Notes under the pieces: model-generated
The model's input: only the letters and a program-made list of their open reading frames with translations
Told to the model about the DNA's origin: nothing
The model's database searches: none
Assembly (NCBI RefSeq): GCF_015207605.1
Contig: NZ_JADEWO010000015.1
Location: forward strand, 1-64,000
Length of the DNA: 64,000 nt
DNA from: Oculatella sp. LEGE 06141
GTDB lineage: Bacteria > Cyanobacteriota > Cyanobacteriia > Elainellales > Elainellaceae
Direction: 5' to 3'
Position numbers and translations under genes: made by a program
Shown: positions 35,135 through 44,466 of the stretch, in pieces
Layout: each line of letters begins with the position of its first letter
Position numbering within the stretch: the stretch's first letter is position 1

Positions 35135-37363
35135 TCATTCCAGGCCTGAATTGGGTGCAGGATCGAGCGATCGCCGCCATGCCGCCCGCACCAGACGAAT
35201 TTCATTGTAATCAAAGGTTTCACCCAGCTTGTCTCGAATCGATCGCAATGAGTCATCTCCTACGGTTTGAATAGCATGGCAAATCTGCTGTTGGCGTTCC
35301 ACTGGCACCAGCTCAGTCACATTGATTGGGTGTCCTGATTCAATTAAGATCCCCAGATGATCGTAAATGGTGCTCAGCCGCAGGTTGCGCTTCTCGGCAA
35401 TGTCTGCCGGGGAACAGCCCTGCTGATGCAATTCAAGGGTAAGCAGGTGCGTGGGGGATGCCGCTGACGCTGTAGAGGGGGGTGGTGCAGGGACAGGGCG
35501 CGTAGAAGGAGCCACTAAAGGTAAAAGAGTCAGTCCTTGCTCCTGGCGATAGGCGCGAATTTCTGCAATGAATCGATCGCCATATTGCTTGAGCTTGTGG
35601 CTTCCTACGCCAGAGATTTTGGAAAACTGTTCTAGCGTTTGGGGTTGCAGTTGTGCCATTAGCTTGAGGCTGGAATCGGCAAAGACCACATAGGGCGGCA
35701 CCGACTGCTCATCGGCTAGCTGTTTCCGCAGGTGGCGCAATCGCCCAAACAGCACTTCTATCTCGGCACGGGTAGACGAAGTCGTTTCCATCTCATCTAC
35801 CGCCCGTGGCACCGCAATGGCAACCGATCGCTGCTTTCGTAACACCTCCCAACTCAGCGCATTCAGCCGCAGCACCGGAAAGCCATCTGTCGTTTCTGCC
35901 ACCAACCCTTGATGCAGCAGCGATCGCCCCAATGTGCGCCACATATCTGCCGTGCGGTCTTTGCCAATGCCGTAGGTCGATAGCTCGTTGTGGCGATACT
36001 GCATCACCTTTTGATTTTTCGAGCCGCGCAGCACATCAATGATGTGATTCATGCCAAATTTTTCGCGACATCGCGCCACACAAGAGAGAAATTTTTGCGC
36101 CTCAATGGTCCAATCTTCAATTGGCTGTGGATGCAAACAGTTATCGCAGTTGTTGCACCCGCCCTCAAACCGTTCGCCAAAGTAGCCCAACTGAATTCGA
36201 CGGCGGCAGTCTGTTCCTTCTGCATAATCAATTACCTGCCGCAATTGCTGTCGTGCAATTCGCTGCTCGTTGGGATCGGGTTTTTGATCGATCAAATATT
36301 CAGCGGTTTTAATGTCGCCATAGCCAAAAAACAGAATGCACCGTGCCGCCTCGCCGTCTCGTCCGGCTCGACCCGATTCCTGGTAGTAGCCTTCGAGATT
36401 TCGTGGCGCATCGTAATGTACCACAAACCGCACATCGGGCTTGTTAATCCCCATGCCAAAGGCAACCGTTGCGACCATCACCCGCACGTCATCCCGAATA
36501 AAGCGAATCTGGTTTTCGCGCCGCGTTTGATCGTCTAATCCGGCATGGTAAGGCAAAGCAGCGATGCCATCGCGCTGCAATTGAGCAGTTAGCTCATCCA
36601 CGCGTCTGCGGCTGAGGCAGTAGATAATGCCCGACCCTGGCGTTTGCTGGACAAATTGCAGCAGTTCGCTGTAAGCCCCGCGTGGCTTCAGCCGTACTTC
36701 GTAGTACAGATTTTGGCGGTTGAAGCTCGCCACATGCACAACGGGCTGGTTCAACTCTAACTGGGCAACAATGTCTTGCCGAACGCGATCGGTGGCGGTG
36801 GCCGTCAGCGCCAGGACGGGCACCTCTGGATAGCGGTCTCGCAGGGTGCGAAGTTGCCGATATTCGGGACGAAAATCGTGTCCCCATTCTGAAACGCAAT
36901 GGGCTTCGTCGATCGCAAATGCAGTGACCCCAACCCGGGCGTTGATCTGATCGAGCAATGGCAAGAAGCGATCGCCCAACAGCCGCTCTGGAGCCACATA
37001 CAGCAGCTTCACCTCACCCCTAAACACACTGGCTTCTCGTTGCCGCGTCTCGGCAGCACTGAGGCTACTGTTGAGAAAGGTGGCACCAATACCATTATCT
37101 TGCAGCGCCTGCACCTGATCTTGCATCAGCGCAATCAACGGTGACACAACCACCGTTAATCCGGGCTGGAGCAAGGCTGGCAACTGAAAACAAAGCGACT
37201 TACCGCCCCCAGTGGGCATAATTACCAGCAGATCCTGCTTTTGCAGCGCCGCTTCAATAATTTGCCGCTGACCAGGGCGGAACTGTTCGTAGCCAAAGTA
37301 ATGCTTGAGCGCTTGCTCAAGGGAGGCGAAGTTAGGAGGGGTGAGGGAGATACTAGCCGACAT
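35135..37363 (-). CDS. recQ: ATP-dependent DNA helicase RecQ
   Basis: A 3'-5' helicase acting in recombination and repair. Walker A MPTGGGKS has Lys55, motif II is DEAH (152-155), and later motifs follow (TATATDRVRQDI, YHAGLDDQTRR, QESGRAGRDGEA). An RQC zinc-binding domain carries the Cys cluster in FEGGCNNCDNC. The winged helix and HRDC domain follow (about residues 520-600), then a C-terminal helix-turn-helix (about 640-690, LHQQGCSPADIAEKRNLRLS) as in longer bacterial RecQ. The 742 aa length fits. It is convergent with the GUN4 gene and divergent from the LpxB-like gene. Confidence 0.96.
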   Translation of the reverse strand: MSASISLTPPNFASLEQALKHYFGYEQFRPGQRQIIEAALQKQDLLVIMPTGGGKSLCFQLPALLQPGLTVVVSPLIALMQDQVQALQDNGIGATFLNSSLSAAETRQREASVFRGEVKLLYVAPERLLGDRFLPLLDQINARVGVTAFAIDEAHCVSEWGHDFRPEYRQLRTLRDRYPEVPVLALTATATDRVRQDIVAQLELNQPVVHVASFNRQNLYYEVRLKPRGAYSELLQFVQQTPGSGIIYCLSRRRVDELTAQLQRDGIAALPYHAGLDDQTRRENQIRFIRDDVRVMVATVAFGMGINKPDVRFVVHYDAPRNLEGYYQESGRAGRDGEAARCILFFGYGDIKTAEYLIDQKPDPNEQRIARQQLRQVIDYAEGTDCRRRIQLGYFGERFEGGCNNCDNCLHPQPIEDWTIEAQKFLSCVARCREKFGMNHIIDVLRGSKNQKVMQYRHNELSTYGIGKDRTADMWRTLGRSLLHQGLVAETTDGFPVLRLNALSWEVLRKQRSVAIAVPRAVDEMETTSSTRAEIEVLFGRLRHLRKQLADEQSVPPYVVFADSSLKLMAQLQPQTLEQFSKISGVGSHKLKQYGDRFIAEIRAYRQEQGLTLLPLVAPSTRPVPAPPPSTASAASPTHLLTLELHQQGCSPADIAEKRNLRLSTIYDHLGILIESGHPINVTELVPVERQQQICHAIQTVGDDSLRSIRDKLGETFDYNEIRLVRAAWRRSLDPAPNSGLE

Positions 37364-37516
37364 TAACTAAACTTTGATGCACATCCGGTTAGAATGCCCC
37401 TGACAGAGGCGCGATTGATTCCGTATTGAGACGGATCTGGTTCATCGCGGTTACGACGATCGCCCATTTATCTTATCCTAGACTCACCTCTGCCCTGTTC
37501 CATTCCGTTCGAAAGC

Positions 37517-38770
37517 ATGAAACTTCTTAGCCTTAGCAATGGTCATGGCGAAGACGCGATCGCGCTCCGCATTCTTCAGCAGCTTCAGCCGCATCCAGCC
37601 CATCCGAAACTAGCCGCCTTGCCATTGGTCGGAGAAGGGTATGCTTACATCCGCCACAGCATTCCCCTGTTAGAGCCAGTCAGACAAATGCCTTCCGGTG
37701 GCTTCATCTACATGGACAATCGGCAATTGGCACGCGATATCCGGGGCGGGCTGTTACAACTCACGCTGGCTCAGATCAAAGCCGTGAGGAAATGGGCGCG
37801 ATCGGGCGGTATGGTTCTGGCAGTAGGCGACATTGTACCGCTGCTGTTTGCCTGGCTCAGCGGTGCCCCCTACGCCTTTGTCGGTACGGCTAAGTCAGAC
37901 TACTATTTGCAGGATGAGGCGGGTTTGTTGCCACGCCATTCGTGGTTTGAACGGTTAGAAACCTGGTCAGGCTCGGTGTATTTACCCTGGGAGCGGTGGC
38001 TGATGAGCCATCCCCGTTGCAAGGCCGTATTCCCCAGAGATACGTTAACAACAACAATTCTGAAGGAATGGAATATTCCCGCTTTTGATCTGGGAAACCC
38101 GATGATGGACGGGCTAGAACCGTCTGGAATTCAGTTCAGGCTGGATGGAGAAGTGGGGAATGACGTAGAACGATCGCTCACCTTTGTATTACTTCCCGGT
38201 TCCAGAGCGCCAGAAGTCTATCAAAACTGGCAACTAATATTGCAAGCGGTCGCTGCCATCATGGTTCAGGGACGTTCCAAACGGCTTTTGTTCTTAGGTG
38301 CGATCGCGCCCCATCTTGACGTTGCGCCCTTGAGCCAGGCCCTGATTTCACAGGGATGGCAGCAGCAGCCGTCTACTCCCGATCTCAAATTTACGCAACG
38401 TGCCGCCACGCTCATTTTGAGCCAGTCGGCCTATAACGATTGCTTACACCAGGCTGATTTTGCGATCGCAATGGCTGGCACCGCTACAGAACAGTTTGTG
38501 GGTCTGGGAAAACCGGCCATTACATTGGTAGGAGAAGGGCCGCAGTTCACGCCCGCCTTTGCTGAAGCCCAAACTCGGTTGTTGGGTCCCTCGGCCATTT
38601 TAATTAAACAACCCGAGCAGGTGGTTAACGTCATTGATGCGCTGCTGCAAGACCCCGATCGCCTGCAACTCATTGCCGATAATGGCTATCGTCGCATGGG
38701 CGCACCCGGAGCCGCAAAACGCATTGCCGATCATCTGATGGAACTGGACTGGCAAGTGAACCGACGCTAG
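37517..38770 (+). CDS. Lipid-A-disaccharide synthase-related protein (TIGR03492 type)
   Basis: A member of the LpxB-related family found across cyanobacteria. The conserved opening is MKLLSLSNGHGEDAIALRIL, followed by PLVGEGYAYIRHSIPLLEP, MPSGGFIYMDNRQLARDIRG and the later glycosyltransferase-like ATIGLGKPAITLVGEGPQFT-type block (here FVGLGKPAITLVGEGPQFT). Its sugar substrate is unknown; the family is not the classical LpxB since cyanobacteria may make different lipid A. The ATG at 37517 begins the homologous block. No operon partner is adjacent. Confidence 0.88.
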   Translation: MKLLSLSNGHGEDAIALRILQQLQPHPAHPKLAALPLVGEGYAYIRHSIPLLEPVRQMPSGGFIYMDNRQLARDIRGGLLQLTLAQIKAVRKWARSGGMVLAVGDIVPLLFAWLSGAPYAFVGTAKSDYYLQDEAGLLPRHSWFERLETWSGSVYLPWERWLMSHPRCKAVFPRDTLTTTILKEWNIPAFDLGNPMMDGLEPSGIQFRLDGEVGNDVERSLTFVLLPGSRAPEVYQNWQLILQAVAAIMVQGRSKRLLFLGAIAPHLDVAPLSQALISQGWQQQPSTPDLKFTQRAATLILSQSAYNDCLHQADFAIAMAGTATEQFVGLGKPAITLVGEGPQFTPAFAEAQTRLLGPSAILIKQPEQVVNVIDALLQDPDRLQLIADNGYRRMGAPGAAKRIADHLMELDWQVNRR

Positions 38771-39202
38771 CGGCAGGGAAATGCGATCGCGGCCAGTACA
38801 TCTGGGTTATGAAGGCGCTAGTGACCTTGATTCGGACGATGGCGTTAGGAAATGTGTAGAGATCGAAACCGAATCGATGAGTAGGATGACAATAGAAGCA
38901 CAAGCACTGGTTTGTATTGAGATTTACATTATCAAGTTACAAATAATAGAACTCAAGTTAGTTACCAGCACCCTTCCCACAGCGTAACGTCATTTTAGGT
39001 CAAACCCGTTTCATCAAAAACCGCTCAGGCAACACGGGTGAACACAATTGATGGCCTGCTGTGAAGGGTGTGAAGAGTGCAAACGATGTAGAAGCACGGC
39101 AGGAATCATTGCGGCATCGGATACAAGCGTTAATCAATCTGTCCTCACATTTTCCTCAACGGGTTTCCTTACTCTGAAGAAAAGCGATCGCAGGAGGTGG
39201 AG
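38771..39202. other. Intergenic region before the RetSat-like gene
   Basis: No convincing gene. The open frame at 38781-38987 has no recognisable protein pattern. The Shine-Dalgarno AGGAGG at 39192-39197 belongs to the following gene. Function of the remainder is not evident. Confidence 0.4.
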
Positions 39203-40765
39203 ATGAAGAGCTTTGATTATGTCATTTTGGGTGCAGGGCTGGGTGGGCTTTCTGCCGCTGCCTGTCTGGCTCGCCAGGGTCATGAAGTGGTCGTTTTAGA
39301 AAAACACTATTTGCCCGGTGGCTGCTGCCACACCTTTGATTACGGCGAGTATCGGTTTTGTGCCGATGTGCATTACATTTCCCAATGTGGTTCAGGTAAA
39401 ACCATTGATCAATTGCTTAATTATCTTGAGCGCACGGTTCCCTTCAACTCACTTGATCCAGATTGTATTGATCGGGTCATTACGCCTGAGGTTGACTTCA
39501 ACATTCCCCTGGGATGGAACACCCTGTGCGATCGGTTATTAGCCACGTTTCCAGACGAACAGGCCGCCATCCATCGCTACTGCAACGAGATTCAACAACT
39601 CCATCAAGATATCCATCATCTGGTGCGAGAGGTGCAATGGTATGACCAGAAGTGGTCAGATTGGTTGAAGCTACCCAAATACTGGAACCTCTTCTCTAAA
39701 CGGAATTGGACACTGCAAGACTTGTACAATCGGGTTGGCCTCTCACCCAAACTTCAGAACCTGTTGGCGGGACAAAGTGGCGATTATGCCCTGCCGCCCA
39801 ATGAAATTGCGCTCCTGACTCATACATCCCTGGTTTGGGATTATTCAGAAGGTGCCTATTATCCTAAACATCACTTTAAACATCTTGTTGACACAATTGT
39901 AGAGGCAATTACGGACAGAGGTGGAATGGTGCAGCTTTCAACGCCGGTTCAGCACATTGAAGTGTGCGATCGCCAGGTGCAGCATGTTACCACTGCCGAG
40001 GGAGATGTTTATCATGCGAAAAAGGCGTATATCAGCGACCTCGACCCCAAACTCACCGTTAATCTGATGCAGTCCCCTAATGCTCTCAGTCCGCGTGAAT
40101 ATCATCGTCTCACCAGCTATGAATACTCAGCCAGTGCGTTTAACATCTACCTGGGATTAGACAGTCGCTTTGAGCCAAAACGCTATGGCATTGGCAACTG
40201 GAATATCTGGTACTATCCAATGGGCAATCTCAACCGGGAATATCAGAAACAATTGCAGGGAGATCTCAGCCATCCCTGGATTTTTCTATCCTGTCCCACT
40301 ATGAAATCCGATGAGCCAGGTATGGCACCTCCCGGGCACCATGTTCTAGAAATTGCCACTATTTGCCCCTATGAACCATTCAAACAACTCCACGAAACCG
40401 ATCGCAAAGCCTATAAAGCTAAAAAGCGGGATGTATACCAACAAATTATGACCAGTGTGCGCGATTTGATTCCAGACGTGGATGCCTATACGCGAATGAA
40501 GCTTTACGGTACGCCGACGACCAGTGAGTATTACCTGGGGCAACCCCAGGGTAATATCTACGGAGCCAAATTAATTCCACAACAGGTAGGGTTAAATCGG
40601 TTAGGCTATACAACCGAATTGCCCAACCTCTTCTTTGTGGGAGCGAGTGCGGGTTATCCCAGTGTGCCTGGTGTAATTGGCAACGGTATGGACGTCGTTC
40701 AATTGCTCACGGGGCGATCGATCAGAAAGAAACAGGAACCGAAACAACTGGTAGGCACTAGATAA
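39203..40765 (+). CDS. FAD-dependent oxidoreductase, phytoene desaturase/RetSat-like
   Basis: Belongs to the NAD(P)/FAD-dependent phytoene desaturase superfamily, close to carotenoid isomerase (CrtISO) and all-trans-retinol 13,14-reductase. The dinucleotide fold is DYVILGAGLGGLSAAACLAR, with GG spacing and the downstream acidic VVVLEKHYLPGGCCHTFDYG block that characterises CrtISO/RetSat. The FAD-closing motif is GVIGNGMDVVQLLTG near the C-terminus (residues about 490-505). Start set at ATG 39203, five bases after the AGGAGG; the GTG at 39197 overlaps the Shine-Dalgarno sequence. A role in carotenoid or retinoid-type redox chemistry is likely, but the substrate is unknown. A strong terminator follows. 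Confidence 0.88.
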   Translation: MKSFDYVILGAGLGGLSAAACLARQGHEVVVLEKHYLPGGCCHTFDYGEYRFCADVHYISQCGSGKTIDQLLNYLERTVPFNSLDPDCIDRVITPEVDFNIPLGWNTLCDRLLATFPDEQAAIHRYCNEIQQLHQDIHHLVREVQWYDQKWSDWLKLPKYWNLFSKRNWTLQDLYNRVGLSPKLQNLLAGQSGDYALPPNEIALLTHTSLVWDYSEGAYYPKHHFKHLVDTIVEAITDRGGMVQLSTPVQHIEVCDRQVQHVTTAEGDVYHAKKAYISDLDPKLTVNLMQSPNALSPREYHRLTSYEYSASAFNIYLGLDSRFEPKRYGIGNWNIWYYPMGNLNREYQKQLQGDLSHPWIFLSCPTMKSDEPGMAPPGHHVLEIATICPYEPFKQLHETDRKAYKAKKRDVYQQIMTSVRDLIPDVDAYTRMKLYGTPTTSEYYLGQPQGNIYGAKLIPQQVGLNRLGYTTELPNLFFVGASAGYPSVPGVIGNGMDVVQLLTGRSIRKKQEPKQLVGTR

Positions 40766-40809
40766 CAGCGTTAAATGAACGCAACCAATCGTTAAAAGGT
40801 CATGTACTC

Positions 40810-40842
40810 ACCCTCCACGTTCCGTGATGGAATGTGGAGGGT
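40810..40842 (+). terminator. Strong hairpin terminator of the RetSat-like gene
   Basis: ACCCTCCAC and GTGGAGGGT (outer arms) continue as G-TTCC with GGAA-T, giving 14 bp including one G·U wobble and a 5-nt loop GTGAT; TTGTTC follows. It lies 45 bp after the stop of the upstream gene. The remainder of the gap to 41234 shows no gene. Confidence 0.7.
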
Positions 40843-41234
40843 TGTTCAAGTTGCGCCCAACGGTCGATCATCTGCCGACCAGATGCTGCTGCGATCGACC
40901 GTTTCGTTCGGCTGGCTAAAAAGGGAACTGAGTTTGAGAATGAGTACGGTATGATTGAAGCTCTAAGACGAGCGAACACAGAAAGCTGAAACACTAAGAA
41001 AATCAGCATTCGTTCTCAGCTCTGTTTCAAACGGTAGAATACGTTACATTCTCAGCCGTTAGGCGGTCTATCGTCTTAGATGAACGTTTGTCTGAACGGC
41101 GAATACCTGTAGAAGCGTGTCTATAAAAAGTTGCACAACCAATCGCAAACTGGCTGAACCGTAATTTGCGTGCTGGCTGCACTTCTAACCCATCCGATTA
41201 AACCGTGCGATCGTTGCATTAAGGACTAAAAGGT

Positions 41235-42896
41235 ATGGCGAAACCTGTTGTTCTAACCGTTGATGATGATCCAGATGTTCTACAAGCCGTATATCGTGAT
41301 CTACGGCATCAATATGGCGATCGCTTTCGTATTGTTCGTGCCGATTCTGGTTCTTCGGCGCTAACCGCATTGCAACAAATAAAGTTGCGAAATGAACTGG
41401 TGGCGCTGTTTCTCGTTGACCAGCGGATGCCCCAAATGGGGGGTGTGGAATTTCTGGAACAGGCGATCGATGTCTTTCCCAACGCCAAACGAGCCTTGCT
41501 GACGGCCTATGCAGATACCGATGCCGCCATTCGCGCCATTAATCGCACCCGGATCGACTATTACCTGCTAAAACCCTGGGACCCACCAGAGGAGCGGCTG
41601 TATCCCGTTCTGGACGATTTGCTGGATGATTGGCTGGCCTCCTTCCGGCCTCCGTTTGAAGGCATTCGCGTCATCGGCAACCGCTGGTCGCCCCTGTCTC
41701 ATCAGGTGAAAAACTTTCTGGCGCGAAACCAGATGCCGTATCAGTGGCTGGATATTGAACTAGAGAGCGAAGCCGCTCAACTGGTCGAATATGCCGAATC
41801 AGATGGTCGGCAACAGTTGCCGCTGGTGTTGTTTCCCGATGGCTCCCGCCTGGTGCAACCCTCCAATCGGGCGATCGCCGACAAAATTGGCCTAAAAACC
41901 CAGGCAGAACGTCCCTTCTATGACCTGGCGATCGTGGGTGGTGGGCCGGCGGGGCTGGCCGCCGCCGTTTATGGCGCATCCGAAGGACTCAGTACCGTCA
42001 TGATTGAGCGAGAAGCACCGGGCGGGCAGGCAGGCTCCAGTTCTCGCATCGAGAATTACCTGGGGTTTCCGGTTGGGTTAAGCGGTATGGATTTAGCCCG
42101 CCGAGCCGTTACGCAAGCGCGACGCTTTGGCGTCGAGATTCTAACGCCTCAAGAAGTGACAGGGATTCGAATTACAGATCCCTACCGCATTCTGCAACTG
42201 GCAGACGGCAGTGAGATTAGTTGCCATGCGCTGCTCATTGCAACGGGGGTTTCGTACCGCAGGTTAGATATTCCTGGAATGGACAAACTCTGTGGGGCTG
42301 GCGTTTATTACGGTGCAGCCATGACCGAAGCCATTGCTTGCCAGGGTGAGGTGGTTTATGTGGTGGGCGGAGCCAACTCTGCTGGGCAGGCCGCTATGCA
42401 CTTTTCCAAGTACGCTCGTGAAGTGATCATGCTGGTGCGATCGCCCCTGAGCAAGAGCATGTCCCAATACCTGATCGATCAGATCGCCTCGACAGACAAC
42501 ATCACCGTTTGCACAGGCTGTGTGGTAGAGGAAGTGAAAGGGGAAAGCAATCTGGAAGCGATCGTTATTCGCGATATGAATACAGGTGTCGTGGAGACAG
42601 TGAATACAACGTCTCTATTTATCTTCATTGGTGCAATGCCCAAAACCGACTGGCTAGACGGTGTTGTCGAGCGAGATGAACGGGGCTTTATCTTAACCGG
42701 GCCTGATTTAATGCACGATGGCCACCCGCCCAAACGGTGGAATTTGGAGCGCGATCCCTTCCTGCTAGAAAGCAGCGTTCCCGGCATTTTTGTTGCTGGA
42801 GATGCCCGTCATGGTTCAGTCAAACGAGTCGCCTCTGGTGTAGGAGAGGGATCAATCTCAGTGCAATTTATTCACCGTTACCTCAGCAGAGTATAG
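41235..42896 (+). CDS. Receiver–thioredoxin reductase-like fusion flavoprotein
   Basis: A response-regulator receiver (about 5-125, phospho-acceptor Asp62 in FLVDQRMPQMGG) is followed by a thioredoxin-like domain (about 140-215) and an FAD/NAD(P) flavoprotein of the thioredoxin reductase type (about 230-550, with AIVGGGPAGLAAAVYGASEG and the NAD fold VVYVVGGANSAGQAA). Redox-active cysteines are missing from both redox domains: the thioredoxin-like segment has WSPLSHQ where CxxC would be, and the reductase has VYYGAAMTEA where CATC is expected. This fused family is known in bacteria, but its reaction is unproven; it could be a signal-gated NAD(P)H sensor. The stop is 29 bp before the next kinase, suggesting an operon. 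Confidence 0.88.
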   Translation: MAKPVVLTVDDDPDVLQAVYRDLRHQYGDRFRIVRADSGSSALTALQQIKLRNELVALFLVDQRMPQMGGVEFLEQAIDVFPNAKRALLTAYADTDAAIRAINRTRIDYYLLKPWDPPEERLYPVLDDLLDDWLASFRPPFEGIRVIGNRWSPLSHQVKNFLARNQMPYQWLDIELESEAAQLVEYAESDGRQQLPLVLFPDGSRLVQPSNRAIADKIGLKTQAERPFYDLAIVGGGPAGLAAAVYGASEGLSTVMIEREAPGGQAGSSSRIENYLGFPVGLSGMDLARRAVTQARRFGVEILTPQEVTGIRITDPYRILQLADGSEISCHALLIATGVSYRRLDIPGMDKLCGAGVYYGAAMTEAIACQGEVVYVVGGANSAGQAAMHFSKYAREVIMLVRSPLSKSMSQYLIDQIASTDNITVCTGCVVEEVKGESNLEAIVIRDMNTGVVETVNTTSLFIFIGAMPKTDWLDGVVERDERGFILTGPDLMHDGHPPKRWNLERDPFLLESSVPGIFVAGDARHGSVKRVASGVGEGSISVQFIHRYLSRV

Positions 42897-42925
42897 CTCT
42901 TGTCAACCGTAAGAGAGGTTTGCCC

Positions 42926-44320
42926 ATGTTATGCATTGAGGAACTGACCGATCTTGAACCCTTTAACCAACTGCCCCAGGAACGGTTGAAGTGGATGTGC
43001 GATCGCGCCCAGGTCATTGAACTGCACGCTGGAGAAATACTGGTAAAGGAAGGAGATCCACCTCGTGGTGTGTTCATCGTTGTCAAGGGTCAGATCAAGA
43101 TCACCCGCCACAGTGAGGGGGTTGATATCCCGCTAGGACGACATGATGCTCCGGCCTTTTTTGGGGAAACACAAGTGCTAACAGATACAGCCGTGCCAGT
43201 CACCCTGTGGGCGCTGACCGACTGCAACCTGTACAACATTGAAGGAGACGATTTTCGCAAACTGCTGCACGAATGTCGAGAGTTCGAGCGCATTGTGTTC
43301 CGCCTGGTCGAGAAACGATCGCGTGGGTTAGAGTCCTTCATTCGCGGACGTGAGAAAATGGCCGCACTGGGAACTCTGACGGCTGGACTGGCTCATGAAC
43401 TCAACAATCCAGCCGCCGCTCTCGTTCGCGCCCTGCGAGAAATGCCAGCCGCTATTCTTGAACTTCAGCGGATGAACCTGGTCTATGGGCAACGGCAGGT
43501 TGAAGATGCCCATACTCAGCAATGGTTAAACTTGCGGGATCAGGGGTACGATGTCATCCTCAACGATCGCGCCGATCCGGTCACGTTGAGCGATCGCGAG
43601 GACAAACTGTTGGACTGGCTAGAAGAGTATGGTGTAAACCAGGCATGGAAACTAGCCGAACCACTGGCAGAAGGCAGTGTTGAAGCCGAAACGCTGTCTT
43701 CACTAATGGAACGGTGGCGAGATGACCCCACCGAGTTGCGAGAGATCGGCCTGCACTGGTTAGCTCTCTCGTTTGAAGTGATGATCATGATTAAACATGG
43801 GCTGCGCGGTGCTGAACGAATTTCGGAATTAGTGCAAGCAATGAAATCCTACTCCTATCTGGATCAGGGCGTCCAACAGGAAGTCGATGTACACCAGGGA
43901 TTAGAGGACACATTGCGCCTGTTTGCCCATAAACTCAAGTATGGCGTTCAGGTTCAACGGAATTATGACAAACAGATTCCTAAAGTGCTGGCTTACGGTA
44001 GCGAACTCAATCAAGTGTGGACTAATTTAATTGATAATGCGATCGCTGCGATGGATGGTAAAGGAACCCTTGAGATTACAACCCATCACAGAAAAGGGTC
44101 AGTTCGGGTAGATATCGTAGATTCTGGCAGCGGCATTTCCCCTGAGATTCAGTCACGTATATTCGAGCCGTTCTTTACCACCAAGCTAGTAGGCCAAGGC
44201 TCCGGGTTGGGTCTGGATCTGGTGCGGCGAATTGTAGAAAATCGGCACCAGGGCAGCATTTTGTTTGAATCTAAGCCAGGGAGAACCTGCTTTTCCATTT
44301 GCTTACCCCTGACCGTATAG
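42926..44320 (+). CDS. Cyclic-nucleotide-binding-domain histidine kinase
   Basis: Starts with a cNMP-binding-like domain (residues about 8-125, including VKEGDPPRGVFIVVKGQIKI and the phosphate-binding-cassette-like region AFFGETQVLTDTAVPVTLWA), then a HisKA domain with LAHELNNPAAAL (His157) and an HATPase domain (about 350-465) with NLIDNAIAAMDGKG, DSGSGISPEI and GSGLGLDLV. The segment between HisKA and HATPase (about 180-290) is unusually long and helical. ATG 42926 has GAGAGG at a suitable distance; the frame runs further upstream inside the fusion gene but is not supported. It probably phosphorylates the receiver of the preceding fusion, by position. Confidence 0.9.
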   Translation: MLCIEELTDLEPFNQLPQERLKWMCDRAQVIELHAGEILVKEGDPPRGVFIVVKGQIKITRHSEGVDIPLGRHDAPAFFGETQVLTDTAVPVTLWALTDCNLYNIEGDDFRKLLHECREFERIVFRLVEKRSRGLESFIRGREKMAALGTLTAGLAHELNNPAAALVRALREMPAAILELQRMNLVYGQRQVEDAHTQQWLNLRDQGYDVILNDRADPVTLSDREDKLLDWLEEYGVNQAWKLAEPLAEGSVEAETLSSLMERWRDDPTELREIGLHWLALSFEVMIMIKHGLRGAERISELVQAMKSYSYLDQGVQQEVDVHQGLEDTLRLFAHKLKYGVQVQRNYDKQIPKVLAYGSELNQVWTNLIDNAIAAMDGKGTLEITTHHRKGSVRVDIVDSGSGISPEIQSRIFEPFFTTKLVGQGSGLGLDLVRRIVENRHQGSILFESKPGRTCFSICLPLTV

Positions 44321-44334
44321 AGCCAATTTCAACA

Positions 44335-44440
44335 GCCAATGTGCTGTACTCGTCCCCTGAATTCCTCAACCTTGGGGACTTCCAAGCCGATTCTGTTTCA
44401 AAGTCTTCCAGAAGAGGCGGTTCGAGCGACAATCCGTCCC
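44335..44440. repeat. Partial copy of the 27.5-kb element family
   Basis: A short run such as CCCCTGAATTCCTCAACCTTGGGGACTTCC (given here in parts: CCCCTGAATTCC, CCTTGGGGACTT) and TCTGTTTCAAAGTCTTCCAG resembles the middle of the element at 27474-27784. The family assignment is visual only. It fills the gap between two convergent signalling genes. Confidence 0.4.
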
Positions 44441-44466
44441 TTTAACGCATCCGCTTACGGTTACAT

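Noticed and set aside
38781-38987. 68-codon frame on the plus strand
   Set aside because: No motif and no ribosome-binding site; judged a chance frame in a gene-free gap.
42737-42925. Upstream extension of the cNMP-domain kinase
   Set aside because: Overlaps the end of the flavoprotein gene in another frame; the conserved domain and Shine-Dalgarno sequence support ATG 42926.
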